Below, piece by piece: positions 54,894-62,654 of a stretch of 64,000 nucleotides of DNA. A program made the position numbers and the translations under genes. The stretch's first letter is position 1. Each line of letters starts with the position of its first letter. Origin of the DNA: Insolitispirillum peregrinum (lineage in GTDB: Bacteria > Pseudomonadota > Alphaproteobacteria > Rhodospirillales > Rhodospirillaceae); NCBI RefSeq assembly GCF_900156605.1, contig NZ_FTOA01000006.1, positions 62,001 through 126,000 on the forward strand. The letters run 5' to 3'. Below the pieces are notes generated by a model, which was not told the DNA's origin, ran no database searches, and worked only from the letters and a program-made list of their open reading frames with translations.

Positions 54894-54976
54894 GAGCTGT
54901 GAGCGCAAAAGTGGGAACCGGTTTTGCGCACCATCACTGCGACAAACCAAAAACTGGACCAGTGAGTCTGCGCTTT
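54894..54976 (+). repeat. Intergenic hairpin repeat, family A copy 5
   Basis: Begins GAGCTGTGAGCGCAAAAGTGG. The inner stem GCGCAAAA/TTTTGCGC is perfect and the outer one GCTGTGA/TCACTGC has one mismatch; the tail GCGACAAACCAAAAACTGGACC matches the other copies. It lies between dmeR and the phosphopantetheinyl transferase gene. Confidence 0.85.
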
Positions 54977-54994
54977 TTTGACGAAAGGATGACC

Positions 54995-55636
54995 ATGGGG
55001 CGGGTGTTTACGGCGACCTTGCCGGTTGATGACCACGCGGCAGAGCACGGTTGGAACCAGTGGCTGGATGACGACGAGCAGGCTCGTGCGGGCCGCTTTG
55101 TGGTTCTGGCGGACCGGCAGGCGTTTCGGGCCGCCCATGCCTTGCGGCGGGCGATGGTGACGGCGGTGCTGGGGTGTGCTCCGGCTGATGTGCGCTTTAC
55201 TGTCGACCAGCCGGGCGGCAAGCCTCGGCTGGTGGGCGAGGGCGGGCTGGATGTCAGCCTCAGCCATTGCCGGGGAGCGGTGGCCTGTGTGGTCGGCGAG
55301 GGCTGTCGGGTCGGCATTGATGTTGAACGCAGCGACCGGCCATTTCCGCCCGAGGTACTGGCGATGATCACCGCCCCGGCAGAGCTGCCATGGGCGGCAG
55401 AGCGGGCGGTACCGCTGTGGACGCTGAAAGAGGCGCTGACCAAGGCGGTGGGCTGGGGGTTGGCGATTGACTTTACCAGCCTGTCTCTTGCGCCTGACCC
55501 GTGGCGGGCCGACAGCCTGCCACCCCAGTTTGCCGGGGCCGCATGGCGTCTGCGCCAGTGGTCGCCGTACCCGGGGATTCAGGCGGCGCTGGCGGTGGGG
55601 AAGGCTGTTACAGACGAATCAATCCTCGCGCCATGA
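54995..55636 (+). CDS. 4'-phosphopantetheinyl transferase (Sfp/EntD-like)
   Basis: A 213-residue transferase that loads the phosphopantetheine arm of CoA onto carrier proteins. Family motifs: FRAAHALRRAMV, GKPRLVGEGGLDVSLSHCRGAVACVVG, the metal site GIDVERS, and WTLKEALTKAVGWG. The ATG at 54995 is selected (AAGGA, six bases upstream) over 54989 and the long extension that runs through the repeat. No PKS or NRPS is in the window; the partner could be unlinked or the malonate decarboxylase/fatty-acid carriers; this is open. The 3' end overlaps the convergent DUF2214-like gene by 29 bp. Confidence 0.9.
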   Translation: MGRVFTATLPVDDHAAEHGWNQWLDDDEQARAGRFVVLADRQAFRAAHALRRAMVTAVLGCAPADVRFTVDQPGGKPRLVGEGGLDVSLSHCRGAVACVVGEGCRVGIDVERSDRPFPPEVLAMITAPAELPWAAERAVPLWTLKEALTKAVGWGLAIDFTSLSLAPDPWRADSLPPQFAGAAWRLRQWSPYPGIQAALAVGKAVTDESILAP

Positions 55637-56048
55637 GGACGGCAAACACCGGCAGCAGGGCAAACAGGGCCACCTCCAGCGTGACCAGACGCCGGACCAA
55701 CACCAACTGGGTTGCTGGAATGACTCCCGCGCGCAGCCAGCGGCGGAACAGGAGGGTCGGCACAACCGACAGCCCGCCAATGACGGCAAACAGGGCCATC
55801 TTGGCCCAGAAGGCGGCGTTGAGGGCATAAAACTCCCAGCCCTTGGCGGCAAAGGACACCCGCAGCCCGCCAATGACCAGAATGGCAAGCGCACTCAGGC
55901 CATAGCCGAGATCAATCCGGGCCAGCATGGGCACCGACTGCTGGCAAAGCGGAGCCTTGAGCAGGGTCAACTGGGCAACCAGAGAGGCCAGCAGGGTCAG
56001 AGCGGCGAGGTGGTGCAGAATGGCGAGCACAAGGTCAAGATCAGGCAT
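55608..56048 (-). CDS. DUF2214 family membrane protein
   Basis: A 146-residue predicted inner-membrane protein with four hydrophobic segments; the pattern HHLAALTLLASLVAQLTLLK at the N-terminus, GLSALAILVIGGLRV and FWAKMALFAVIGGLSVVPTLLFRRWLR matches what I know of DUF2214. Function unknown; some members are near heme or metal genes. It is divergent from the TetR gene at 56131 with a 42-bp inverted-repeat region between them, so it is likely to be that repressor's target. Confidence 0.75.
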   Translation of the reverse strand: MPDLDLVLAILHHLAALTLLASLVAQLTLLKAPLCQQSVPMLARIDLGYGLSALAILVIGGLRVSFAAKGWEFYALNAAFWAKMALFAVIGGLSVVPTLLFRRWLRAGVIPATQLVLVRRLVTLEVALFALLPVFAVLMARGLIRL

Positions 56049-56088
56049 CTCTCGGTCTCCGGCGGGCCTTGCGAAGGGGAGGGTGAAT

Positions 56089-56130
56089 GTTTACAGTGTC
56101 ACCATAGCGACAAAAGGTAACGGTGTAAAC
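56089..56130. promoter_or_regulatory. TetR operator between DUF2214 gene and TetR gene
   Basis: GTTTACAGTGTCACC and GGTAACGGTGTAAAC form an imperfect 15-bp inverted repeat (12 of 15 pairs) around a 12-base spacer; the right arm ends at the base before the TetR ATG. Confidence 0.65.
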
Positions 56131-56691
56131 ATGGAGCCTCGCCCCTATCACCATGGCGATCTGCGCGCTGCCCTGATCCACGAGGGGCTTCGGCTTTTGG
56201 AGGAAAAGCGCGGCGAAGAACCATCTCTGCGCGAAGTGGCGCGGCGGGCGGGCGTTTCGGCCACCGCCGTTTATCGCCATTTCCCCGACAAGCAGGCCCT
56301 GATGGCCGCCTTGGCGCAGCAAGGCCTGCAACAGCTTGCCACCGTCCAGAACGCGGCCTCGGACAGCGTGGGGGGAGGCGATGAAGGGTTTGCCGCCACG
56401 GGCCGGGCCTATGTGCGCTTTGCACTGGCCCATCCGGCCCTGTTCCGGCTGATTTTTACCTCGCCGGTTCTGGCGGCAGTCCGCGAGGATGGCGTGCTGG
56501 ACTCCGATGCCGGGGCATTGCTGTACGCCAACGCCGCCGCCTTTGCCGCCCGCGCGGGCGGGGAAGCCCATGCCCGCGCCATTCGGGCATGGTCACTGGT
56601 GCACGGGCTGGCAATGCTGATGCTGGACGGACAGATTCCGGCTGACGAGGCCCTGATTGATCAGTTGATCCGGGTGCAGAAACAGGCGTAA
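56131..56691 (+). CDS. TetR family regulator (WHG domain type)
   Basis: A 186-residue TetR regulator: PYHHGDLRAALIHEGLRLL, HTH in PSLREVARRAGVSATAVYRHFPDKQALM, and the short C-terminal WHG-type domain (RAIRAWSLVHGLAMLMLDGQI). The ATG at 56131 follows an inverted repeat directly. It probably represses itself and the divergent membrane-protein gene; the ligand is unknown. The VOC gene at 56703 is convergent and close (11 bp). Confidence 0.9.
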   Translation: MEPRPYHHGDLRAALIHEGLRLLEEKRGEEPSLREVARRAGVSATAVYRHFPDKQALMAALAQQGLQQLATVQNAASDSVGGGDEGFAATGRAYVRFALAHPALFRLIFTSPVLAAVREDGVLDSDAGALLYANAAAFAARAGGEAHARAIRAWSLVHGLAMLMLDGQIPADEALIDQLIRVQKQA

Positions 56692-56702
56692 GGACGACCG
56701 GA

Positions 56703-57086
56703 TCAGCGGATATATTCCGACAGCTCGATCAGGTTGTGATCGGGGTCGCGGACATAAACCGACCGGATTGGCCCGATTGCGCCGGTTCGGACCACCGGGC
56801 CTGCCTCGACGGCGATCTGATGGGCGGCCAGATGGGCCATAATATCGCCGTTACCCGGATCGACAATCAGGCACAAATCGGCAGAACCGGCTGTCGGGCG
56901 GTTGGCTTTGGGTTCAAACTCGCGCCCAACCTGATGCAGGTTGATTTTCTGGTTCCCGAAGCTCAGGGCGGTGCGTCCTTCGCCAAAGGTGACCACCTCC
57001 ATGCCAAGGACCCGGCTGTAAAACTCACAGGTGGCCGGAATGCTGGCAACGGTGAGGACAAGGTGGTCAATCCGCAGTGTGTGCAT
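56703..57086 (-). CDS. VOC family protein (glyoxalase/dioxygenase fold)
   Basis: A 127-residue protein with the glyoxalase/bleomycin-resistance/dioxygenase fold: TLRIDHLVLTVASIPATCEFYSRVLGMEVVTF at the N-terminus and SVYVRDPDHNLIELSEY at the C-terminus. Likely metal ligands are His8, a central His (INLHQVG) and the C-terminal Glu (LIELS). Specificity is unknown; it is of the kind found near fosfomycin-resistance-like or catechol dioxygenase homologues. No operon partner; 79 bp downstream of purN region on the same strand (purN is upstream). Confidence 0.88.
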   Translation of the reverse strand: MHTLRIDHLVLTVASIPATCEFYSRVLGMEVVTFGEGRTALSFGNQKINLHQVGREFEPKANRPTAGSADLCLIVDPGNGDIMAHLAAHQIAVEAGPVVRTGAIGPIRSVYVRDPDHNLIELSEYIR

Positions 57087-57164
57087 GGGTGTTGGCCTTC
57101 AGACAGAAGACAGACAGGCAGACGACAGGACAATGGCGAGGTGTACGGTCTTCGCCATTCCCCC

Positions 57165-57821
57165 TCAGGCGTCGGGCACCACCAGCGCGCCGCTGGCCGT
57201 GCAGCCATCGGTCAGGGCACGGTTGCCGACCACCCGCACCTTGCCATCGGCAATCAGGCGCAGGGCGAGTGGGTAAATGCGGTGTTCCTGTTGCAGCACG
57301 CGGGCGGCGAGGCTGTCGGCGGTGTCGTCATCCAGCACCGGCACGGCGGCTTGCGCAATCAGCGGGCCTTCGTCACAGGCAGGGCGGACGAAATGGACGG
57401 AACAGCCGTGCAGCTTGCCGCCATCGGCCAGCACCCGTTCATGGGTGTGCAGACCCTTGTAGCTGGGCAGCAGCGACGGATGGATGTTGATCATCCGGTC
57501 CTGCCATCCTTGCACAAAGCCCTCACTCAGCAGGCGCATGAAGCCTGCCAGACAGACGAACTCGACCCCGGCGGCCCGCAGGGCGCGGTCCATGGCGGCA
57601 TCAAAGCTTTCGCGGTCGGGGAAATCCTTGTGGCTGATCACCGTGGTGGAGATCCCGGCCTGTTCCGCCCGCACCAGTCCATAGGCATCGGCCTTGTTGG
57701 ACAGGACGTGGACGATCTCTGCCGGGAAGGCCGGGTCCTTGCAGGCGTCAAGCAACGCCTGCAAGTTTGACCCGCGCCCGGACACCAGCACGCCGACTTT
57801 CAGCCGGGGAGCAGTGGACAT
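57165..57821 (-). CDS. purN: Phosphoribosylglycinamide formyltransferase (folate-dependent)
   Basis: A 218-residue GAR transformylase that uses 10-formyltetrahydrofolate. Visible: KVGVLVSGRGSNLQALLDACK, FVCLAGFMRLLSEGFVQGWQDRMINIHPSLLPSYKGLHTHERVL (only key parts needed) and SVHFVRPACDEGPLIAQAAVPV. Catalytic Asn, His and Asp are in the INIHPS and DEGPLI motifs. The start lies three bases from the purM stop, so they are translationally coupled as purMN. purT (7843) is a second, formate-dependent enzyme for the same step. Confidence 0.96.
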   Translation of the reverse strand: MSTAPRLKVGVLVSGRGSNLQALLDACKDPAFPAEIVHVLSNKADAYGLVRAEQAGISTTVISHKDFPDRESFDAAMDRALRAAGVEFVCLAGFMRLLSEGFVQGWQDRMINIHPSLLPSYKGLHTHERVLADGGKLHGCSVHFVRPACDEGPLIAQAAVPVLDDDTADSLAARVLQQEHRIYPLALRLIADGKVRVVGNRALTDGCTASGALVVPDA

Positions 57822-57823
57822 CC

Positions 57824-58969
57824 TTACAGACCCCAGGCCGCATCCAGCCCCGCGATGCGCACGGCTTCGCCGTCGCCACGGGCGGCCAGACGGCCAATCA
57901 CGCGGGCCTGCTCGCCGTGTTCGGTGAACAGGGCCACGGCGGCATCGGCATGATCGGCGGGAACCACCAGAATCATCCCGACGCCACAGTTGAAGGTCCG
58001 CGCCATTTCGGTGGCCGAAACGCCGCCGGTTTTTGCCAGCCAGCGGAACACCTCGGGCAACGGCAGGGCATCGGCATCCAGCTCGGCGGCGATGTCATCG
58101 GGCAGCACGCGCGGGATGTTTTCCCAGAACCCGCCGCCGGTGATGTGGGCCAGCGCCTTGACGTGACCGGCACGGATGGCGGCCAGACAGCTTTTCACAT
58201 AGATGCGGGTCGGGGTCATCAGCGCCCGGCCCAGGCTGGTGCCGGGGGCGAACGGGGCGTCGTCGGTCCAGTCCAGACCGCTCTTTTCGACGATGCGGCG
58301 CACCAGCGAATAGCCGTTGGAGTGTACGCCCGACGAGGCGAGACCGATCAGGGCATCGCCCGGCTGGCAGCCCTTGCCGTCAAGCAGGGTGCCGCGTTCG
58401 GCGGCGCCGACGGAAAAACCGGCCAGATCGTAGTCACCGGCCTTGTACATGCCGGGCATTTCGGCGGTTTCGCCGCCGATCAGGGCACAACCGGCCTGCT
58501 TGCAGCCTTCGGCGATCCCGGCGATCACCGTGCGGGCCTGTTCGACCTCCAGCTTGCCGGTGGCGAAGTAATCGAGGAAGAACAGCGGCTCGGCGCCCTG
58601 CACAACCAGATCGTTGACACACATCGCAACGAGGTCGATACCCACGGTGTCGTGAGTGTTGGCATCGATTGCAATCTTGAGCTTGGTGCCGACGCCATCG
58701 GTGGCGGCACACAAGATCGGGTCTTTGAAGCCAGCGGCGCGCGGGTCGAACAAGGCCCCGAAGCCCCCGAGGTCAGAATCGGCCCCGGAGCGCACAGTGG
58801 ACTTGGCCAGCGGCTTGATGGCTTGCACGAGAGCGTTTCCGGCGTCAATGTCAACGCCAGCATCTTTATAGCTCAGACCCTGTTTGTCGGAAGGAGTGGA
58901 AATGGCGGCCTCACTGAGTGGCTTTGGGTGGACGGATAGAGTGAGGAAAATACTGAAACCGGCACGCAT
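57824..58969 (-). CDS. purM: Phosphoribosylformylglycinamidine cyclo-ligase
   Basis: AIR synthetase, which closes the imidazole ring in purine synthesis. Conserved parts: [70 protein letters not shown] (in part), [11 protein letters not shown] and [13 protein letters not shown]. The first canonical ATG gives 58969, but its N-terminal 22 residues ([13 protein letters not shown]...) do not resemble PurM and overlap the divergent gene. The family-like beginning is at an ATT codon (58903-58901) reading [10 protein letters not shown], with GTGAGG six bases upstream, giving 359 residues. The coordinates given use the conservative ATG; the ATT reading is favoured by homology. Confidence 0.93.
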   Translation of the reverse strand: MRAGFSIFLTLSVHPKPLSEAAISTPSDKQGLSYKDAGVDIDAGNALVQAIKPLAKSTVRSGADSDLGGFGALFDPRAAGFKDPILCAATDGVGTKLKIAIDANTHDTVGIDLVAMCVNDLVVQGAEPLFFLDYFATGKLEVEQARTVIAGIAEGCKQAGCALIGGETAEMPGMYKAGDYDLAGFSVGAAERGTLLDGKGCQPGDALIGLASSGVHSNGYSLVRRIVEKSGLDWTDDAPFAPGTSLGRALMTPTRIYVKSCLAAIRAGHVKALAHITGGGFWENIPRVLPDDIAAELDADALPLPEVFRWLAKTGGVSATEMARTFNCGVGMILVVPADHADAAVALFTEHGEQARVIGRLAARGDGEAVRIAGLDAAWGL

Positions 58970-60335
58970 TGCAACGGCGCTTGGCAGGGCCGTGGGTGGT
59001 TTTTGCCTGTTTGTGGCAGCAATGACCGCTGAAACGGCCATTTTCCCGACACATGCCGGGGCGCAAAGCCTGCAGGTTCTGGGTTCTGGCCCCGCCGCTC
59101 CGCCGCCCAGCAGCAAAACACCGGGGCAGGATCAGGTGCAGGCTGCCTATCAGGTGAGCGATGTGCCGGTCGATGCAACGGCGGCCAATGCGGCACAGGC
59201 ACGCGAAAGCGCCATTGCCAGCGGGCAGGTCAAAGCCTTGGAGATGCTGCTGCAGCGGCTGGTTGATCCCAGCCAGTTCGACCGTTTGCCGCATCCGTCG
59301 GCGGCGGATGTGGACCGGATGGTGCTGCGGTTGTCGATTCGCGATGAAAAGACCTCGGCGGTGCGCTATCTGGCGAAGATTGATGTCACCTTCATGCCGC
59401 AGGCGGTGAAGGCGCTGCTTGATCGCTCGCATATCAGCTATATCGAAACCGCAACCCGGCCCTCTCTGGTGTTGCCGGTGTGGTATGCCGCAGCCGATGC
59501 CCCGGCGACCCTGTGGGAAGAGCCGAATCCGTGGCGGCAGGCGTGGGCGACGCGCCGCAGTGGCGGACTGGTCAGCACCGAGGTTCCGTTGGGCGATCTG
59601 GCCGACATCGGATCGATTGATGCCGCCCGCGCGGTGGCACTTGATCAGGCCGCCTTGAGCGCGCTGGCGCAACGCTATGCCGCTGACAGTGTGCTGGTGG
59701 TCGAAGCCCATGCGCACAAGACGCCGCAGAGCATCGCCTCGAACCCGGACCTGCCCGCCCTCGACATTCGGGTGCGGCGGGTGTCGGCAACACCGGAAGA
59801 GGCGATTGCCCTGACCGTGCTGCCGGAAACCGGCGAAGACATTAGCCGCTTTCTGGCGCGGGCGGTCAGCCTGACCGCGCAGTCGCTGGACAAGGGATTC
59901 CGGGCGCAGGCGGTGACCGCTGCCGCTGCCGGGCCGATCAATGACACGCCGGTGCTGCTGGAATTCAGCAGCCTGAACGAATGGGCTGGTCTGCGCCAGA
60001 GTCTGGACCAGACACCGGGGATGAAGGACTGGAAGCTGACCGAGCTGCGCCGCAGTGCCGCTCAGGCCAGCCTGCGCTATACCAGCACCTTCGAGGAACT
60101 GGTGGCCGGGCTGGCCTCGGTCGGCCTGTCGGCAACGCTGGAGCCGCAAGGCTGGGTGATCCGCCGCGAAGTGCCGCAGACCACCATCCCCGGTGGACAG
60201 AGCATGCCGTCGATCCTGACCCCGGCATCACCGCAAGGCTCTGCCCCGGTGTCCACTCCCGGTGTGACACCGGCCAGTCCGGTGGCTCCGGCGGCGGGCT
60301 ATCCGGGCAGCCAGAGCAGCGTGACCATTCGCTAA
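58902..60335 (+). CDS. DUF2066 domain-containing protein
   Basis: A 477-residue protein of the DUF2066 family found mainly in proteobacteria. A hydrophobic segment ([21 protein letters not shown]) near residues 35-55 is a signal/anchor; the DUF2066 region follows ([50 protein letters not shown]), then a second domain and a Pro/Ser-rich tail. Function unknown. GGAAGGAG six bases upstream selects the ATG at 58902; the TTG at 58884 is not needed. Its start codon overlaps the proposed ATT start of divergent purM. The same three genes (DUF2066, AI-2E, Hda) follow one another, as in many alphaproteobacteria. Confidence 0.85.
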   Translation: MAASLSGFGWTDRVRKILKPARIATALGRAVGGFCLFVAAMTAETAIFPTHAGAQSLQVLGSGPAAPPPSSKTPGQDQVQAAYQVSDVPVDATAANAAQARESAIASGQVKALEMLLQRLVDPSQFDRLPHPSAADVDRMVLRLSIRDEKTSAVRYLAKIDVTFMPQAVKALLDRSHISYIETATRPSLVLPVWYAAADAPATLWEEPNPWRQAWATRRSGGLVSTEVPLGDLADIGSIDAARAVALDQAALSALAQRYAADSVLVVEAHAHKTPQSIASNPDLPALDIRVRRVSATPEEAIALTVLPETGEDISRFLARAVSLTAQSLDKGFRAQAVTAAAAGPINDTPVLLEFSSLNEWAGLRQSLDQTPGMKDWKLTELRRSAAQASLRYTSTFEELVAGLASVGLSATLEPQGWVIRREVPQTTIPGGQSMPSILTPASPQGSAPVSTPGVTPASPVAPAAGYPGSQSSVTIR

Positions 60336-60342
60336 AGCCTGA

Positions 60343-60384
60343 GACCGCACACCATCGCACGCCGACGCGCTATGGTGTGCGGTC
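60343..60384. terminator. Hairpin between DUF2066 and AI-2E genes
   Basis: A perfect 13-bp inverted repeat (GACCGCACACCAT / ATGGTGTGCGGTC) with a 16-base loop starting eight bases after the DUF2066 stop. No U-tract. Confidence 0.6.
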
Positions 60385-60457
60385 GCGAAACCTGCTATTC
60401 CTTTGTCTTCCTTGCGTGCTTTTCGCCGCAGCCCAGCAGCATCAGAGTCCGGTCGCC

Positions 60458-61603
60458 ATGAGCAAGACCCCTGTTCCATCCGCCCCGGGAGACGATGCCC
60501 AGCATCTGCATCCCCCGCGCCATTGGCGTTTCTGGCTGGTGGTGGCGACCCTGACCCTGGCAGGCATTTATGTCCTGCGTAGTGTCCTGCTGCCCTTTGT
60601 CGCCGGGGCGGCGGTGGCCTATTTCCTCGATCCGCTGGCCGACTGGCTGGAACGGCGCGGCCTGTCGCGGACCATGGCGACGGTGTTGATCACGATGATT
60701 TTCCTGCTGGTGTTCAGCATTGCCCTGTTGCTGTTGATCCCGGCGATCCACACCCAGATCACCGACTTCGTCCATCGCCTGCCGGGCTATTTGCAGGCGC
60801 TGGAACAGCGGGTCGAACCGGTTGTGCGCCACGTCAAGGCCCTGTTGCCGCCTGATCAGGTGGCAAAGCTGCGCGACGGGGTGATGTCGATGGTTGGCGA
60901 TGCTGCCAGCTGGGGGCTGAGAGTGGTCAAAAGCGTGCTGACCAGTTCTCTGGCGCTGATCAACATCCTGTCGTTGCTGGTGGTGACACCGGTGGTGGCC
61001 TTTTACCTGCTGCGCGACTGGGACCGGATGGTGGGCAAGGTTGATAGCTGGCTGCCCCGCCACCATGTGGCAACGGTCCGTTCCCTCGCTTCGGAAATCA
61101 ACGAGATGCTGGCCGGTTTCGTGCGCGGTCAGGCAACGGTCTGTCTGGCGCTGGGCAGCATTTATGCCATCGGCCTGTCGCTGGTCGGGCTGGATCTGGG
61201 GCTGGTGGTCGGGCTGGGGGCCGGGATGGCTTCGGTGGTGCCCTATGTCGGGGCAATCAGCGGTCTGGTGATTTCGCTGGGGCTGGCACTGGCGCAGTTT
61301 TCCGACACTTTGCATGTGGTGCTGGTGGCGGTGGTGTTTGCCATCGGCCAGTTTCTGGAAGGCAACGTGCTGTCGCCGTTGCTGGTCGGCGAGCGCATCG
61401 GCCTGCATCCGGTGTGGCTGATCTTTGCCCTGTTGGCCGGGGCGGCGCTGTTCGGCTTTGTCGGGCTGTTGCTGGCGGTGCCGGTGGCGGCGGTGATCGG
61501 GGTGCTGATCCGCCATTTTCTCGCCCGCTATCTGGCCAGCCCGCTGTATCACGGCGGCGTGCCGCCCGACACTGCCGCGGCTGATGACCGCGTAGAGGGC
61601 TGA
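60458..61603 (+). CDS. AI-2E family transporter (PerM/YdiK-like)
   Basis: A 381-residue inner-membrane protein of the AI-2E/PerM family with about eight helices. Characteristic parts: VLRSVLLPFVAGAAVAYFLDPLADWLERRG, TPVVAFYLLRDWDRM and GLDLGLVVGLGAGMASVVPYVGAISG, plus EGNVLSPLLVGERIGLHPVWLIFALLAGA near the end. Substrates in this family range from autoinducer-2 to ions; the substrate here is unknown. The gene is followed by hda with a 6-bp gap, suggesting cotranscription. The ribosome site before 60458 is weak. Confidence 0.93.
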   Translation: MSKTPVPSAPGDDAQHLHPPRHWRFWLVVATLTLAGIYVLRSVLLPFVAGAAVAYFLDPLADWLERRGLSRTMATVLITMIFLLVFSIALLLLIPAIHTQITDFVHRLPGYLQALEQRVEPVVRHVKALLPPDQVAKLRDGVMSMVGDAASWGLRVVKSVLTSSLALINILSLLVVTPVVAFYLLRDWDRMVGKVDSWLPRHHVATVRSLASEINEMLAGFVRGQATVCLALGSIYAIGLSLVGLDLGLVVGLGAGMASVVPYVGAISGLVISLGLALAQFSDTLHVVLVAVVFAIGQFLEGNVLSPLLVGERIGLHPVWLIFALLAGAALFGFVGLLLAVPVAAVIGVLIRHFLARYLASPLYHGGVPPDTAAADDRVEG

Positions 61604-61609
61604 GGGGCA

Positions 61610-62320
61610 ATGGCGCAGCAACAGCTTCCCCTGCCTCTGGAGCACCGTCCGGCGCTGGAACAGGAAGATTTTCTGGTCGCCCCCAGCAATGCCGAAGCCG
61701 TCGCCTGGCTGGACCGCTGGCCGGACTGGCCCGCCCCGGCGTTGATCCTGCTGGGCGAAAGTGGCAGCGGAAAAAGCCATCTGGCACAGGTGTTTGCCGC
61801 CCGTTCCGGCGCACCGGTGATCGCGGGCGAGCTGGGCTTGCGGCTTGATCCACCTGCCTTGCTGGCTGCCAACGATGCGGTGGTGATCGATGATGTCGAT
61901 GCCGGAGTCCACGAAACCGATCTGTTTCACCTGTACAATCTGGCCAAGGAAACCGGCGCGACGCTGTTGCTGACCTGCACCACCCCGCCGTCGCTGTGGG
62001 TGACCCTGCCGGATTTGCGCTCGCGGCTGTCGGCGGCTCCGGCGGTGTCAATCGGACCGCCGGATGATACGGTGATGGCGGCGGTGCTGATCAAGCTGTT
62101 CAGTGACCGCCAGCTCAAGATCGGCGTCGAGGTGATCAGCTATCTGTTGCGCCACATGGAACGCAGCCATGCCGCTGCCCGGCTGGTGGTGGATGCCGCG
62201 GACCATCTGTCTCTGGTGCGGCAGCGACCGGTCACCGTGCCGCTGGTGCGCGAAATTCTGGAAAGTGTCCGCCCCAAGGGGGCCGGTGCGCTGTCCGACG
62301 AGGACGAGGACGACGAGTAG
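61610..62320 (+). CDS. hda: DnaA regulatory inactivator Hda (HdaA-like)
   Basis: A 236-residue AAA+ protein homologous to the DnaA ATPase domain; with the loaded sliding clamp it stimulates DnaA-ATP hydrolysis and prevents re-initiation. The N-terminal QQLPLPLEH is the clamp-binding motif, followed by LGESGSGKSHLAQVF (Walker A), VVIDDVD (Walker B) and an arginine finger region near SRLSAAPAVSIGPPDD. The acidic tail (SDEDEDDE) is unusual. The TAG stop is the first three bases of a family A hairpin repeat. Confidence 0.92.
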   Translation: MAQQQLPLPLEHRPALEQEDFLVAPSNAEAVAWLDRWPDWPAPALILLGESGSGKSHLAQVFAARSGAPVIAGELGLRLDPPALLAANDAVVIDDVDAGVHETDLFHLYNLAKETGATLLLTCTTPPSLWVTLPDLRSRLSAAPAVSIGPPDDTVMAAVLIKLFSDRQLKIGVEVISYLLRHMERSHAAARLVVDAADHLSLVRQRPVTVPLVREILESVRPKGAGALSDEDEDDE

Positions 62321-62553
62321 AGCGTTGTGCGAAAAGTGGGAACCGGTTTTCGCAAAAACAATGCGACAGAGCAAAAGGCCAGACCAGCGTGCCTGCGTCC
62401 GATCACAGTACAGGACAATTTGGGAACAAGGACGTGGAGCGCTGCTCCACACCTCGCTGGGGCCTCAGGTCCCGAATGGGTCTGGGCGATAGCCCATTCT
62501 TTTCCACCAACTGTCATGTATCGTGGCGTCAGGTTTAACGCACGATGGTCTAG
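62318..62553 (+). repeat. Family A repeat copy 3, interrupted by a nested element
   Basis: The left part (62318-62403) is the family A hairpin and tail (TAGAGCGTTGTGCG... GCGTGCCTGCGTCCGAT); the right end (62534-62553) is the family A end, TTTAACGCACGATGGTCTA. Copy 4 shows these parts are normally contiguous (CCGATTTAACGCACG). Between them lies about 130 bp that includes a 31-base block also found, inverted, at 23514-23545. Confidence 0.85.
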
Positions 62554-62654
62554 AGCATTGTGCGAAAAGTGGGAACCGGTTTTCGCATAAACAATGCGAC
62601 AGAACAAAAGCTTAGAGCAGCGTGCCCGCGTCCGATTTAACGCACGCTGCTCTA
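62551..62654 (+). repeat. Family A repeat copy 4 (intact)
   Basis: 104 bp bounded by TAGAGCATTGTGCG and CGCACGCTGCTCTA, an imperfect terminal inverted repeat (12 of 14). Contains the hairpin GCATTGT-GCGAAAA / TTTTCGC-ATAA-ACAATGC. The right end overlaps the UAG stop of mdcH. It touches copy 3 directly. Confidence 0.9.

Noticed and set aside
62327-62590. An 87-codon plus-strand frame beginning MRKVGTGFRKNNATEQK
   Set aside because: It is translation of the family A repeat itself; related frames appear at every copy.
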